From Streptomyces lavendofoliae (GTDB lineage Bacteria > Actinomycetota > Actinomycetes > Streptomycetales > Streptomycetaceae): 64,000 bases of DNA. This document shows, piece after piece, positions 1 through 9,086 of the stretch. Where the stretch lies: NCBI RefSeq assembly GCF_014649735.1, contig NZ_BMTP01000021.1, forward strand, positions 22,313 through 86,312, in the 5' to 3' direction. The notes under the pieces are model-generated. The model ran no database searches and was not told where the DNA came from. It saw only the letters and a program-made list of their open reading frames with translations. Both the position numbers and the translations under genes were made by a program. The first letter of the stretch is position 1. Each line of letters begins with the position of its first letter.

Positions 1-190
1 GCAGCAGCAGATTCAGACCGCTGGAGTCCATGAAGCTCACCCCTGACAGGTCCAGGCGCAGGGTGCCGCCGAAGGGGGCGACGAGGGCGGCCTCATCGAC
101 CGCCGGTGCGGTCACCATGTCCACTTCCCCGACGACTTCGATCAGCGTCAGATCGGGATGATGTTCGACGGTTACGGTGAAAGCGTGCAC
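1..190 (-). CDS. STAS-domain anti-anti-sigma factor, N-terminal part (runs off window)
   Basis: Minus-strand reading from a GTG at 190 gives VHAFTVTVEHHPDLTLIEV, then a GEVDM turn, and it leaves the window inside DLSGVSFMDSSGLNLLL. That last block is the classic STAS loop around the phosphorylatable serine (DSSGL). An AGGGGG ribosome site lies about 7 bases before the GTG. Proteins of this family bind anti-sigma kinases and are controlled by PP2C phosphatases, and one such phosphatase lies on the opposite strand at 669. The C-terminus is missing only because the window ends. Confidence 0.8.
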   Translation of the reverse strand, partial: MHAFTVTVEHHPDLTLIEVVGEVDMVTAPAVDEAALVAPFGGTLRLDLSGVSFMDSSGLNLLL

Positions 191-668
191 GGTCCGCCCC
201 CTAAGCCAAGGGGTCGAGCCCAAAACGGCGGATTCCGGAGGGCCGGCGCCGTCAAGCGTGCGGCATACGGCCGCACACAGCCGAGTAAGGCGCCCGTACC
301 GCGCCCCGGCCACTGAAGTGGCCCAGCAAGGACGGCTCGGGATCTCCCACCAGACCAGGCTGGCGTCCTCCCAGCATGGCACAGAACGCTTGCCCCCCGT
401 CAACTATCGGCCCACTCACCGCCTGTGGGGTCGGGGACGGTGTGGCGGCGATTGGGCCGAGTCGCGGATGCAGAGACTCCTGAATCCCGGTTACGAGGAC
501 GCGAGGGCTTCCGAATCGCCGTTACGGCGGGCCGTCAGCGTGTCGAGAACGCGCTGCCTCGTGCGACATGCCCGCCTTGCATCATCCCTCCGACTTCGGG
601 AACACTCTTACCAGAAAGCAATAGTTGTCCTGAGTGAAGATTGAGGGCCCCGCGAGGGAATCCGCACC
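191..668. other. Intergenic region between the STAS and SpoIIE genes
   Basis: Divergent spacer. The open frames here have low-complexity, arginine-rich translations and no recognisable domain, so no gene is called. It presumably carries the promoters of both flanking genes. Confidence 0.5.
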
Positions 669-2300
669 GTGCGAAATGATCAGCGAGGTCCGTCAAGTCC
701 CGTAGAGGACTCCACCATCGGTGCGCGGGACCAGGTGGCGGCCGGCGCCGCGTTGATCATCAGCGCTGACGGCCTGGTCGTCGAGCGTAACGCGGCGGCG
801 GCAGCCCTGATGCCCGAAATCGTCGTCGGTGAGACGGCGACGGGAGGTCTGCCCGCATGGCTGACCGCCTCTGCACCCGGTGACGTGCGGGGGTGGATCG
901 GCGACCGGTCCTTCGTCGCGCACCGCCTTGCGCTCCAGGGCGGGTTCACCCGCTGGTGGCTGGTGGACGACACCGACCACGGCCTCGCACTCCGGCAGCT
1001 GACCGCAGAACGGGAACATACGCGGTTCCTCATAGAGGCGTCCACCTCCCTGCTGTCCACCCTGAATCCGGAGCGGTGCATGGAGGTCACGGCCCGCCTG
1101 GCGGCGAAGCATCTCGCCGATGCCGCCGTCGTTGTCGCTCCGGTGGCAGGCCGCCGGCTACCGATGGTCCTGTGCACCGACGGTGAGCGCGTGGAGCATC
1201 GGTCCATGCCGCGCGATCCCGCGACGGTGCCCGGACTGGCAGAGGCGCTGCGCGGTTTTCCACCCCTCCCGTCCCGCTGGATAGACCCCGCCTCGGCGCC
1301 GGAGTGGGTCGTCCCCGAGGGCTTCGGCGCTGTCGGTTCACTGGTCGTCATGCCGCTGCCCGGTCCGGGAGTACCGGCCGGCGCTCTGCTGCTCTTGCGC
1401 TCGAGCGGGGGTACAACCTTCAGCGACAGCGAGGAGGAGTGTGCCGTGCTGTTCGCCACCCGGGCCGGCGCGGCGCTGTCCGCAGCGCGACTCTACGCCG
1501 AGCAGGCGGCGATCACCGACGTCCTCATGCGCGATCTTCTTCCTCCGCAGTTGCCGAAGCTCGAGGGCGTGGAGATGGCTGCGGGCTATCGAACCTCGGG
1601 GGACGGTGAACGGGTGGGAGGGGACTTCTACGACATTCACCACACCGACGGCGAAGTGGGCTCCGGGCCCGGTGCGCTGGTGGTGCTTGGCGATGTGTGC
1701 GGCAAGGGCCTGGAAGCCGCGGTCCTCACCGGCAAGATCCGCAACACCCTGCACGCGCTGCTGCCGATGGCGGACGATCATCACCGGATGCTGACGCTGC
1801 TCAACCGAGCGCTGCTCACCTCCCACCACACCCGGTTCGCCACCATGGTCCTGGCTTCGGTCACCCGATCCGGAGGCGGAGCACGGTTGCGGTTGACCAG
1901 CGCCGGCCATCCGGCTCCGCTGATCGTCCGTCACGACGGCACCGTGGAGGAGACCGACACTCGCGGCTCGCTCATCGGTGTCCTGCCCACGCTCACCTCC
2001 AGGACCACCGAGGTCACCTTGGCGCCGGGGGAGACCTGCCTGCTGTTCACCGATGGCATCCCTGAGGCGAAGGGAGGCCCCATGGGGGACGAGCTGTTCG
2101 GTGAAGCCCGCCTCGAACGAGCCCTGGCACAGTGCGCGGGCATGCCCGCTGCGGCAGTCGTCGAGCGTGTCCAGATGCTCGCCTCCGAGTGGGTCGGCGA
2201 CGGCAAGCACGACGACATGGCCCTGGTGGCGATCACCGCCCCCGGCGGCACTCACCTGACAGCAGTGGACGGAACCACGCCAGGCAGGTACACAGGATGA
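669..2300 (+). CDS. PP2C (SpoIIE)-type serine phosphatase with PAS-like and GAF sensor domains
   Basis: 543 residues from a GTG. Residues about 25-110 look PAS-like (IISADGLVVERNAAA), and about 115-275 fit a GAF domain. About 295-525 is a SpoIIE/PP2C catalytic domain with GGDFYD near 318, GDVCGKG near 341, SAGHPAPL, FTDGIPEA and the terminal GDGKHDDMALV metal-binding block, so the acidic residues needed for catalysis are present. Known role of the family: dephosphorylates STAS anti-anti-sigma factors to release sigma factors under stress. The next reading frame overlaps its stop (ATGA). The STAS proteins at 1, 3474 and 3871 are likely substrates (inference). Confidence 0.88.
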   Translation: MRNDQRGPSSPVEDSTIGARDQVAAGAALIISADGLVVERNAAAAALMPEIVVGETATGGLPAWLTASAPGDVRGWIGDRSFVAHRLALQGGFTRWWLVDDTDHGLALRQLTAEREHTRFLIEASTSLLSTLNPERCMEVTARLAAKHLADAAVVVAPVAGRRLPMVLCTDGERVEHRSMPRDPATVPGLAEALRGFPPLPSRWIDPASAPEWVVPEGFGAVGSLVVMPLPGPGVPAGALLLLRSSGGTTFSDSEEECAVLFATRAGAALSAARLYAEQAAITDVLMRDLLPPQLPKLEGVEMAAGYRTSGDGERVGGDFYDIHHTDGEVGSGPGALVVLGDVCGKGLEAAVLTGKIRNTLHALLPMADDHHRMLTLLNRALLTSHHTRFATMVLASVTRSGGGARLRLTSAGHPAPLIVRHDGTVEETDTRGSLIGVLPTLTSRTTEVTLAPGETCLLFTDGIPEAKGGPMGDELFGEARLERALAQCAGMPAAAVVERVQMLASEWVGDGKHDDMALVAITAPGGTHLTAVDGTTPGRYTG

Positions 2301-3477
2301 CCGCTCCGACGTCCGTTCACTGGTTGCCGGACGATCCGGCGGACAGTTCGCCGCCCCTGTTCGCACCGGGCACCCCTGTCGGCCCCCCAGGCGCCGGAGC
2401 GGGCGGAGCCGGCCAGTGTGCGGGTCGGGAAACTGTGGAGCGCCGTGGCCGCAGGGGACGAGTATTCCGCTCTGGACACGGTCCGCAACGCCCTGGACGC
2501 GGGCCTGGACAGCGAGGCGATACTGCTGGACGTGATCGGCACCGTGCAGCACCGGGTCGGTGTCGAGTGGGCCGCGAACCGCACGTCGGTCGCGGAGGAG
2601 CATGGGGCGACCGCCATCAACGACCGCGCCGTCGCCTCCCTCCCTCAGCACCGTGCGGAGACGGTCCGCGGCCGTATCACCGTCGCGTGCGTGGACCGCG
2701 AGTGGCACGCCATGCCCGCCCGCCTGCTGGCCGAGGTCCTCCGCCTGCGCGGCTGGCACGTCGACTGCCTCGGAGCCCAGGTGCCGTCGGCCCACCTGAT
2801 CGCCCACCTGCACCGGACCGGGGCCGACGTCGTCGCGTTGTCCGGCTCCCTGCCCACCCGGCTGCCCACCGCACACGCCGTCATCACCGCCTGTCAGTCT
2901 GCCGGTACCCCCGTCATCGTCGGCGGCGCCGCCTTCGGCCCCGGCGGGCGCTACGCCCGGCGTCTGGGCGCCCGGGGGTGGGCCCCGGACGCCCGGGCCG
3001 CCGCCGACCGGCTCGCGCAGGGCCTGCCGCTGCCGGACGGCGCCCGCCGGGCCACCGCCACGCTTCCCCACCTGCTCGACCAGGAGTACACCCTGGTAAA
3101 GCGCAATGCCCGCCAATTGGTGCGAGGGACCTTCACGGGCCTGGCAGACCGCCATCCGGCGATGGGCGTACAGCGACGAGCAGCGTGGACGCACCGCGGA
3201 GGACCTGGCGCACATCGTCGACTTCCTCGCCGCCGCCCTCTACGTCGACGACACCGGGCTGTTCACCGGCTTCGTGACCTGGACCGCCGGCATCCTCACC
3301 GCCCGAAGGGTGTCCGCTGCCGCACTCCTGCCCGGCCTGGATCTCCTGCATGAGCAACTGCGCGACTTCCCTCGCGCGCAAGCCTTCCTCGCCCACGGCC
3401 GCACCGCCCCACCTGCGCGGCGATCCGCCCCGCCTGCTGAGACCGCCGCGACCACACGCAACGGAAGCCCCGGATGA
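2297..3477 (+). pseudogene. Cobalamin (B12)-binding domain protein, frameshifted
   Basis: A start at 2297 (MTAPTSVHWLPDD) overlaps the phosphatase stop, but the conserved body is in another frame from about 2370-2418 (VGKLWSAVAAGDEYSALD). A slip in the C run near 2382-2387 would join them. The body holds a helical cap (residues after 2430) and a B12-binding Rossmann fold: REWHAMPARLLAEVLRLRGW, then DVVALSGSLPT, then PVIVGGAAFGPGG. A second shift near 3155-3165 moves the tail (YSDEQRGRTAEDLAHIVDFL) into another frame ending at 3477. In related actinobacterial loci such proteins accompany SpoIIE/STAS genes as light or redox sensors (family knowledge). Read as drawn it cannot give a full product. 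Sequencing error is a real alternative. Confidence 0.7.
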
Positions 3478-3977
3478 CCAGCCCCGTCGATGGTGCGCTC
3501 GAACTGCGCGCAACGCCCACCGCATCCGACACGTGCGGACAACCGCGGCCGGGGACCTGGCCTTCGACACGTGCGCGGCCTCTCGCCGAAGCCACCGGTG
3601 TCATCAAGCGCCACCCTCACCTGCGGCACCTCCACCTCCACCCCGGCCTCGCGGAACTCTCCATCTGCGACTCGCTGGGCCTCTCGGCCCTGCTCCGGAT
3701 CGAGCGCTTCACCAGCACGGGCGCCCGGCTGCACCTGGACAACCGGTCCCCGGCGCTTGACCGGCTGCTCGCCCTCACCGGGACCTACGACCACCTGGTG
3801 CGGAAGGCCACCGATGACCAGTCCGTGCCGGACACCCACGTCCACCGCAGAGGGGCGGGAATGACACGGATCAGACACGAACCGGCGCGCCGTCGAGGCC
3901 GCCGTACCCCGCGATGGACGGCATACCGGTCGGCTGGCTCTGTTCCAGGGCCGTCGTCAGCGTCGGGTAGACGCTGA
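3474..3977 (+). CDS. STAS-like protein with an internal frame slip
   Basis: The frame opening MTSPVDGALELRATPT overlaps the stop of the B12 gene (ATGA), suggesting translational coupling. Its second half, ICDSLGLSALLRIERFTSTG, is a good STAS core. The expected middle (RTTAAGDLAFDT) is only found in another frame between about 3530 and 3575, so two compensating indels appear to scramble some 15 residues while keeping the frame open. The C-terminal part after about 3865 runs antisense over the next gene and is basic and low in complexity, so the real end may be nearer 3870. Likely a partner-switching component that is damaged or mis-sequenced. Confidence 0.5.
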   Translation: MTSPVDGALELRATPTASDTCGQPRPGTWPSTRARPLAEATGVIKRHPHLRHLHLHPGLAELSICDSLGLSALLRIERFTSTGARLHLDNRSPALDRLLALTGTYDHLVRKATDDQSVPDTHVHRRGAGMTRIRHEPARRRGRRTPRWTAYRSAGSVPGPSSASGRR

Positions 3978-4266
3978 ACAGGGAATCGACCCCCAGTCTC
4001 GCGAAGATGGATCGGTAGTGCGTGTTCAGCGCCGCGATCCGCAGACTCCCGGCGTGTTCCTCCACCGTGCGCCGAAGGATGAGCAGCATGGTGATGGCCG
4101 ACGAGTCAAGGTAGTGGGTGAGGGAAGCGTCCAGGACGAGCAACCGGCAGCCCTCACCGACCAACTGGCCGCACTGGTCCCCGACCTGGCGGGCATTGTG
4201 GTGATCGATCTCTTCCGGTAGCCCTGCCACCGTCACAGGACCACGCTGCATCCTCACCGTCAACAC
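3871..4266 (-). CDS. STAS-domain anti-anti-sigma factor
   Basis: 131 residues, read from a GTG at 4266 six bases after AGGAGG (a second GTG at 4269 is closer to it). Core features: VTVAGLPEEIDHHNARQVG, the loop LLVLDASLTHYLDSSAITML with the Asp-Ser-Ser phosphorylation site, and a C-terminal helix LGVDSLFSVYPTLTTAL, as in SpoIIAA/RsbV-type proteins. It is convergent with the STAS-like frame at 3474. It likely works with the phosphatase at 669 in the same partner-switching circuit (inference). Confidence 0.8.
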   Translation of the reverse strand: MLTVRMQRGPVTVAGLPEEIDHHNARQVGDQCGQLVGEGCRLLVLDASLTHYLDSSAITMLLILRRTVEEHAGSLRIAALNTHYRSIFARLGVDSLFSVYPTLTTALEQSQPTGMPSIAGYGGLDGAPVRV

Positions 4267-4274
4267 CACTTGCC

Positions 4275-4703
4275 TCCTGCGATGGCACGTCCGGCCATGA
4301 GTTCCCCCGCATCTTGCCGCACCGCCGGTCCCGCCGTCGACCAGTGCCGGGGCAGTCCGCTTGGCCGTACCCGGCAGAAGCCGGCGGTCGCGACGGGGGC
4401 GACGGCACAGGCGGTGAGGATGGCAGCTGCTGATGTGGGCGTCGTGGCCGGTATGTCGGAAGAGGACCGCATCGGTGGCGGTGCACAAGTGGCGCGGTCC
4501 ATGTCGGTGCGGATGCACTTGGCCAGGTCGCCGACCATGCCCTCGGAGAGGCAGGCGTCCGCGCACGCGCTACACGCATACGCGCAGGCGACGCACTCCT
4601 CGATACAGCGGGTCGGCTTGGCCCGGTCGATGTCGCCGAGGTCGGCGGGGTACGCGGCGAGCATGTCCTGACGGTGCCGGACCGTGATAGGCGCGGACCA
4701 CAC
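4275..4703 (-). pseudogene. Cys-rich four-helix-bundle (copper-binding/DUF326-like) protein, degraded
   Basis: The N-terminal frame from 4703 contains AYPADLGDIDRAKPTRCIEE followed by CVACAYACSACADACLSE, the regularly spaced cysteines of small four-helix copper-storage-like proteins. After about 4510 the conserved continuation (TDAVLFRHTGHDAHISS) is in a second frame. It then returns (AILTACAV) and ends in remnants of the Cys-rich tail in other frames. At least three indels are implied. It lies just upstream of and on the same strand as the STAS gene. The intact protein would be about 130-140 residues. Family assignment rests on cysteine pattern only. Confidence 0.6.
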
Positions 4704-4869
4704 CAGCCATCGCGCCCGGCCGCGCCTGGGCGGCAGTGAGCCGGATCCCCTGCCGCGCAGTTCTGTCCTACGCAGAGCGGGCCGGTACGCCGGGACGGTT
4801 ACCGCCCGACGGGTGAGCGCCGGGCCGTGGCGAACATGAGCGTCGTCGCCGAGGGATAGTCATACCTGT

Positions 4870-5217
4870 ATGACGACTAACGCGGAAGTGATGGTGGGGG
4901 TGCGCAGCCTCGATGATGCCGAGGAGGCCCACCGGCATCTGGAGGCTGAGGCCGCCGGACCCGATCAGCAGACGCAGTACACCCGCGGCGCCTTGACCGG
5001 GTACCTCTGGGCGCTGGGTCGCGGTGCGCCGGCGCCGATCACCGGGCAGGCGACAGACGGTCCCCCGAACCTTCAGGCGCTGACCGCGGAAGTGGCTGCG
5101 GCTACGGTGCAGATGGCGGACTCCACCCAGCGCACGGTGCCCCGCGACTACATCCACGGTGTGCGTGACGCGCTTGCGTGGGTGTGCGGGCAGAGCGAAA
5201 CGCGCCCCCGCCCCTGA
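4870..5217 (+). CDS. Hypothetical protein, 115 residues
   Basis: Starts MTTNAEVMVGVRSLDDAEEA and ends GQSETRPRP. It is acidic and mostly helical in appearance, with no membrane segment and no motif I recognise. Composition and third-position GC are ordinary for the window, and the frame is clean. The upstream sequence has a GAGGG about 20 bases away, so the start could be leaderless. It is convergent with corA, ending 14 bases before the corA stop. Confidence 0.6.
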   Translation: MTTNAEVMVGVRSLDDAEEAHRHLEAEAAGPDQQTQYTRGALTGYLWALGRGAPAPITGQATDGPPNLQALTAEVAAATVQMADSTQRTVPRDYIHGVRDALAWVCGQSETRPRP

Positions 5218-5230
5218 CGCCCATACGGGT

Positions 5231-6232
5231 TCAGAGCCAGTCGTTGCGGCGGAAGGCTCGATACAGCATCCCTGCCGCTGCGGCCATCACTCCCAGCGCC
5301 AGGGGGTAGCCGAAGCTCCAGCCAAGTTCGGGCATGTGCTCGAAGTTCATCCCGTACACGCCGGCCACCATGGTGGGGATGGCGAGGATGGCCGCCCAGG
5401 CGGAGATCTTGCGCATGTCGTCGTTCTGCCAGGTCCCGACCCGGGCGAGGTGGGCGTCGAGGACGGAGCCCAGCAGATCATCCAGGGACCGGACCTCGGT
5501 GTCCGCGCGGTGCAGATGGTCGGCCACATCACGGAAGTAGGGCAGCAGGTCCTCGGGCCACGGGGCGCGCGGGCCGGTGAACTCCTCCAGGACGGGGACC
5601 AGGGGCTGGATCGCGTCACGGAACTCCAGCACCTCCCGTTTGAGGAAGTAGACCTGGTCGGTGACATCGCCGCGCTCGGGGGAGAAGACGGACCGCTCCA
5701 GCTCGGTGAGATCGTCGCGCACGCCGACCGCTGCCTTGGTGTAGGTGTCCACTGCCACGTCCAGGATGGCGTGCAGCACCGACGCCGGACCGCAGGAGAC
5801 CGTCGCCGGATCGACCGCGAGTCGGCGGGCCGCCTCGACGGCTGGATCGCTGGGGCCGTGCCGGACGGTCAGGACAAAGCGCGGCCCGAGGAAGACCATC
5901 ATCTCGCCGGTCTCCACCTGCGAGGTCTCCTCGACGTACCAGAGCGTCTTCAGCGCCACGGCCAGCACATCGTCATAGCGTTCACGCTTGGGACGCTCAT
6001 GCGCCTGCACCGCGTCCTCCACCGCCAACGGGTGCAGACCCAGTTCGTCGGCCAGGGCCACCACCTCGTGCTCGGCGGGATCACTCAGGTGAACCCACCC
6101 GAACTCCCCCTCGCCCAGGTTCGCCACATTCTTGAGCACCACGCGGCACGCCTCGTCGGCCTGCGAGCAGTCCACACGCCGCGCTGCACCGGAGACCTCC
6201 TGGTAGATCACACATTCCATGCCTCCTCGCAT
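5231..6232 (-). CDS. corA: CorA-family magnesium/divalent cation channel
   Basis: 333 residues. A large N-terminal cytoplasmic domain (WVHLSDPAEHEVVALADELG, then HPLAVEDAVQAHERPK) and a long helix lead to two C-terminal membrane helices. The signature YGMNFEHMPEL places GMN at residues 294-296, followed by FGYPLALGVMAAAAGML and a basic tail. This matches CorA Mg2+/Co2+ channels in order and length. The ATG at 6232 is used. AGGAGG at about 6220-6225 lies 8 bases before an in-frame GTG at 6211, which may be the true start. No Mg2+-sensing leader was recognised. Confidence 0.9.
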   Translation of the reverse strand: MRGGMECVIYQEVSGAARRVDCSQADEACRVVLKNVANLGEGEFGWVHLSDPAEHEVVALADELGLHPLAVEDAVQAHERPKRERYDDVLAVALKTLWYVEETSQVETGEMMVFLGPRFVLTVRHGPSDPAVEAARRLAVDPATVSCGPASVLHAILDVAVDTYTKAAVGVRDDLTELERSVFSPERGDVTDQVYFLKREVLEFRDAIQPLVPVLEEFTGPRAPWPEDLLPYFRDVADHLHRADTEVRSLDDLLGSVLDAHLARVGTWQNDDMRKISAWAAILAIPTMVAGVYGMNFEHMPELGWSFGYPLALGVMAAAAGMLYRAFRRNDWL

Positions 6233-6239
6233 GCTTCAT

Positions 6240-6929
6240 ACGGCCCGATTCATGCACGCGGACAGAATGGTGGCCTCTCCGCCGCGATGGAGGCTGAGGT
6301 GGGGGCATCGGATGCCGGGGCCACGGCTGCGACTGCGACTGCGACGAGCGTGCGCGTCCTGTACCGGTCCCGCGGCACCCCCGCCGACAGCGACCTAGAT
6401 GGCGGCGGGTGAGGGCGTTGCTTCGGGGGCCGACGAGTCCCCTCACACCGTGAAAGACTGGCCCACAAGACCGGTACCCGCACCCCCGTATCCGGTCCCA
6501 CAAACTCGCCGTCGCCCTTGCCTTGCCCTTTCCAGGGTTCTCGATGCCGCGGGCCTCGCGCCTGCGGCGGCACCGTACTGATGCCCGCCCGCCCGCCCGC
6601 CCGCCCGCCGCCGTGATCTTCCGGGCGCTGTCCGCTCTGAGTCGGCAGGAGTCCTGGCCCGGGCCGGCGTGAGGATCAGCTCCTCGCTCCCTGCCCGGCT
6701 CGCCGTCATCGCCGCACGGACACCGCGCCCACACCGCACGCCACGCCTGCTGAGTGCGCTGACGCGCACGGCAGTCGCACAACCGCCCCGGCCGCCGCCG
6801 GTGTAGGAGAAGCTGCCGGCCAGCACGCAACGTGACGCCGCGCCAGAGCGGCGCACGTTGGCAGGTTCTCGACGCAAGCAGCTCGGCCCACGAAGCGACG
6901 GACAGACGCAGGCGTGGCGGGCTCGTCCG
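6240..6929. other. Gene-poor spacer with a CCCG tetranucleotide run
   Basis: About 690 bases without a convincing coding frame. Contains a perfect CCCG/GCCC tandem run at about 6584-6609. Open frames here are arginine/alanine-rich artefacts of GC content. Confidence 0.5.
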
Positions 6930-7214
6930 TCAGGTGCCGACAGCGGTGACGCCGAACATGAGGGTTCGGCGACTGACGTCGTAGTGCACGGTCGGCGTGC
7001 TGCGCAAGAGGTCCTGGAGCACGTCGGCGTCGTCCGTATCAACGGTCAGCACTTCTTCCCAGGCACCTTCGTCGAGTACGAGTTGCAGGGTGAGGGTGCC
7101 TCGGGCAGCGGGCTCACCGGCAACCCAGGTGAACTGGTAGTGGCTGAGTTGGCGTACCTTGATGCTGTCGTCCGTGACGGGCTGCGTCACCTTGGTCGTG
7201 GCAGCTCTGGGCAT
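6930..7214 (-). CDS. Conserved-looking hypothetical protein, 94 residues
   Basis: Chosen start is the ATG at 7214 (MPRAATTKVTQPVTDDS), with GAGGAG eight bases upstream. A longer frame exists but lacks a ribosome site. The body alternates strands (HYQFTWVAGEPAARGTLTLQ, then LVLDEGAWEEVLTVDTDD), giving a small beta-rich soluble domain with no signal peptide. No family recognised. Confidence 0.6.
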   Translation of the reverse strand: MPRAATTKVTQPVTDDSIKVRQLSHYQFTWVAGEPAARGTLTLQLVLDEGAWEEVLTVDTDDADVLQDLLRSTPTVHYDVSRRTLMFGVTAVGT

Positions 7215-7350
7215 GGCGTCTCTCCTCGGCTGGATGTGGCGGGTGCGAACCGTGGGCTGGGCTTCCACGCCGGCGGACAGCTGATGGGAAGCCGTGCGGG
7301 ACGGGCTGGAGGGGCAGACTGGCCGTTTCCCGGGCCTTGCTGGGCGGGGG

Positions 7351-7980
7351 TCAGCAGTGACTCGTCATGGGACCGTTGTGGCAGGCGCGCCGTACGGCGG
7401 CCAGACCCGTGCCCCCGGCCATGGCCAAAGGCGAGGCGGCCCGGCGTAGCATCCCCTGCCTCTGCTGCTCAGGGCGCTGCTGCTCTCCGTGCAGCGCGTT
7501 GAGCACCAGCAGCCCGGCCGTGAGAGCCGGGACGGCCCACTGCAGCATCGCGAGCTGGCGCTCTGCCTTCTCCAACTCCACAGGGTGCTCGGCGGCCGCC
7601 GCTTGGTCCTCGGAGTCGGAAGACGAGGCGAGCTCGATCTTCTTGCCCAGGACCCGGCTGTAGGCGGTGGCGGCGAGTGCGGCTCCGGTGAGGACCGTCT
7701 TGGCGAAAGTGGAGGCGCCCACGCCGCTCTGGTACGCCACTCGGGCGCTGTTGGCCCCCAGCAGGCCGGCGCCGCCCACCAGGTGGATGCCGATCGCGGC
7801 CGCGTTCACCGGAGTCCAGGCCGCCCAGCCGGCGCTGGCGATCCGAGAGGCGACAACCGGCTCGTTCACCGTGTCGCGCGCCGCCCCGTTCAACCCGACG
7901 GCCCCCATGAGAGAGCCTCCGAACCAAGCCGCCAGGCCGATGTCATGCAGACTGCGCAGAACCGTGTTGCGTTCAGACAT
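7351..7980 (-). CDS. Hypothetical membrane protein, 209 residues
   Basis: ATG at 7980 with AAGGA upstream. Glycine/alanine-rich hydrophobic segments (LAAWFGGSLMGAVGLNGAA, then AAAIGIHLVGGAGLLGANSA, then AKTVLTGAALAATAYS, then LQWAVPALTAGLLVLNAL) suggest about four membrane helices. A charged stretch (SSSDSEDQAAAAEHPVELEK) lies between the third and fourth. The architecture is of the kind found in small Streptomyces membrane proteins of unknown role. No catalytic motif is visible. Confidence 0.65.
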   Translation of the reverse strand: MSERNTVLRSLHDIGLAAWFGGSLMGAVGLNGAARDTVNEPVVASRIASAGWAAWTPVNAAAIGIHLVGGAGLLGANSARVAYQSGVGASTFAKTVLTGAALAATAYSRVLGKKIELASSSDSEDQAAAAEHPVELEKAERQLAMLQWAVPALTAGLLVLNALHGEQQRPEQQRQGMLRRAASPLAMAGGTGLAAVRRACHNGPMTSHC

Positions 7981-8206
7981 CTGAGTCCTTCCAGACAAAC
8001 GGATCCCCTGCGGGCGCAGGGCACCGAGGTCAGACTCCAGGTGATCGGCAATGCCTGCCAGACGAGGCGCGCACTTGGACGAATCGCACTCAGCAAATCC
8101 GGTGAGGCCGATCGCTACGCGGCAGCCGCTGCGGCATGCCGCGCCGTAGCGAAGCCGGTGGCCGGACAAGTGGGAGCGCCGTGCTCTCACTGACCGTGTC
8201 CGCTGC

Positions 8207-8245
8207 CCCCGTATCCCCGCCGCCGTCGACGGCGGGGATACGGGG
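8207..8245. terminator. Perfect 16-bp inverted repeat
   Basis: Left arm CCCCGTATCCCCGCCG (8207-8222), 7-base loop, right arm CGGCGGGGATACGGGG (8230-8245). The arms are perfect. It is not next to the end of any gene I can support, so it may be a terminator of a lost gene or a binding or recombination site. Confidence 0.5.
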
Positions 8246-8720
8246 CGGGACCGTGCTACGGAACCCGTCGTGGAGTGCGGGCAGGTCTTCCTGAATCTCT
8301 GCCTCTGCTGCGAGACAGGCCCGCCGCTTCCCCGGACGGACCAAGCCCATCTCGGCCTCCTCGGTGTGCGGCCCCTCGTCCATCAGCCGCTTCGGCAGCT
8401 TGGGCGAAGCCCCGGGCGACGATCCGGGGGCAGCCGTGCCGCCCGCTCCCCGGGACGGCGGGCGGTGACGGCCGCCGCGCATCTTGGCCGCTGGCCGGCG
8501 CGGCGCGGTCGGTCTGGCGTCCCGCTCCCCAGCGCCGCCGCCGACGCCGTGACGCCGCTGGGGCGCCGCAGGCGTACGCCTCGCGCCTGCGGCTGTCCGG
8601 CCGGCGCTCTGCTAGCTCGCCACCCCGGCCGGCCGGGCCCTCCAACCCCTCAGAGGCGGAACGAGCAGGCTCGGTGACCGAGAATGAGACCCAGCAGGGC
8701 GCGGTGGGATTGGCGGCGCC
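8246..8720. other. No supported gene
   Basis: Several overlapping frames on both strands, none with a ribosome site plus a protein-like composition. A minus frame around 8290-8400 (LPKRLMDEGPHTEEAEMG) is the least artificial but has no recognisable family. Confidence 0.4.
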
Positions 8721-9074
8721 TCAACTTCCCTGCCGTGACCTGTTCCGGCCCACCTGGCCCATGTCCTCAGGTACACGCCCGAGCTGCAAGCCGGCATGAC
8801 GGAGCTCTTCTGGCGAACTGATGGAGCCCAGGGTGGATTCGGAGGCGATCGCAGGATGGAGCGCCAGGCGGGCTAGCAGTACCGTGAAAGCCACCCTTCC
8901 TGTGAAGGCCCGCAGCATGGCGCTGCGCGACCCCGCGGGGGAAAGACCGGGTGCGTTGGGGAGCCAGCTTGGCTTGATGACCGTACAGCCCTGTGGCGCA
9001 GGGCCGTACAGCCACAAGCCCCCGTCAGGGTCGATGTGCCGGAGAGTCCCGTTCTCCCGAAGAGAGATCGGCAC
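8721..9074 (-). CDS. Possible small protein of unknown function
   Basis: GTG start at 9074 preceded by GGGAGA. It lies 12 bases after the DUF2267 gene on the same strand. It begins MPISLRENGTLRHIDPDGG and contains one hydrophobic stretch (AFTGRVAFTVLLARLALHP). The tail becomes arginine/glutamine-rich. No family recognised, and it may be spurious. Confidence 0.3.
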   Translation of the reverse strand: MPISLRENGTLRHIDPDGGLWLYGPAPQGCTVIKPSWLPNAPGLSPAGSRSAMLRAFTGRVAFTVLLARLALHPAIASESTLGSISSPEELRHAGLQLGRVPEDMGQVGRNRSRQGS

Positions 9075-9086
9075 GCTGAACTCTCC

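Noticed and set aside
177..644. 155-residue plus-strand open frame
   Set aside because: Arginine/serine-rich with no ribosome site or domain; lies in the divergent promoter region of the STAS and SpoIIE genes.
1338..3215. 625-residue minus-strand open frame
   Set aside because: Antisense to the phosphatase and B12 genes; composition is Gly/Arg-rich with no motif, a usual GC artefact.
5159..6412. 417-residue plus-strand open frame
   Set aside because: Antisense of corA; the minus frame has the GMN motif and a full family match.
6584..6609. CCCG tandem run as a possible regulatory or recombination element
   Set aside because: Simple-sequence run of a kind common at this GC content; no flanking structure supports a function.
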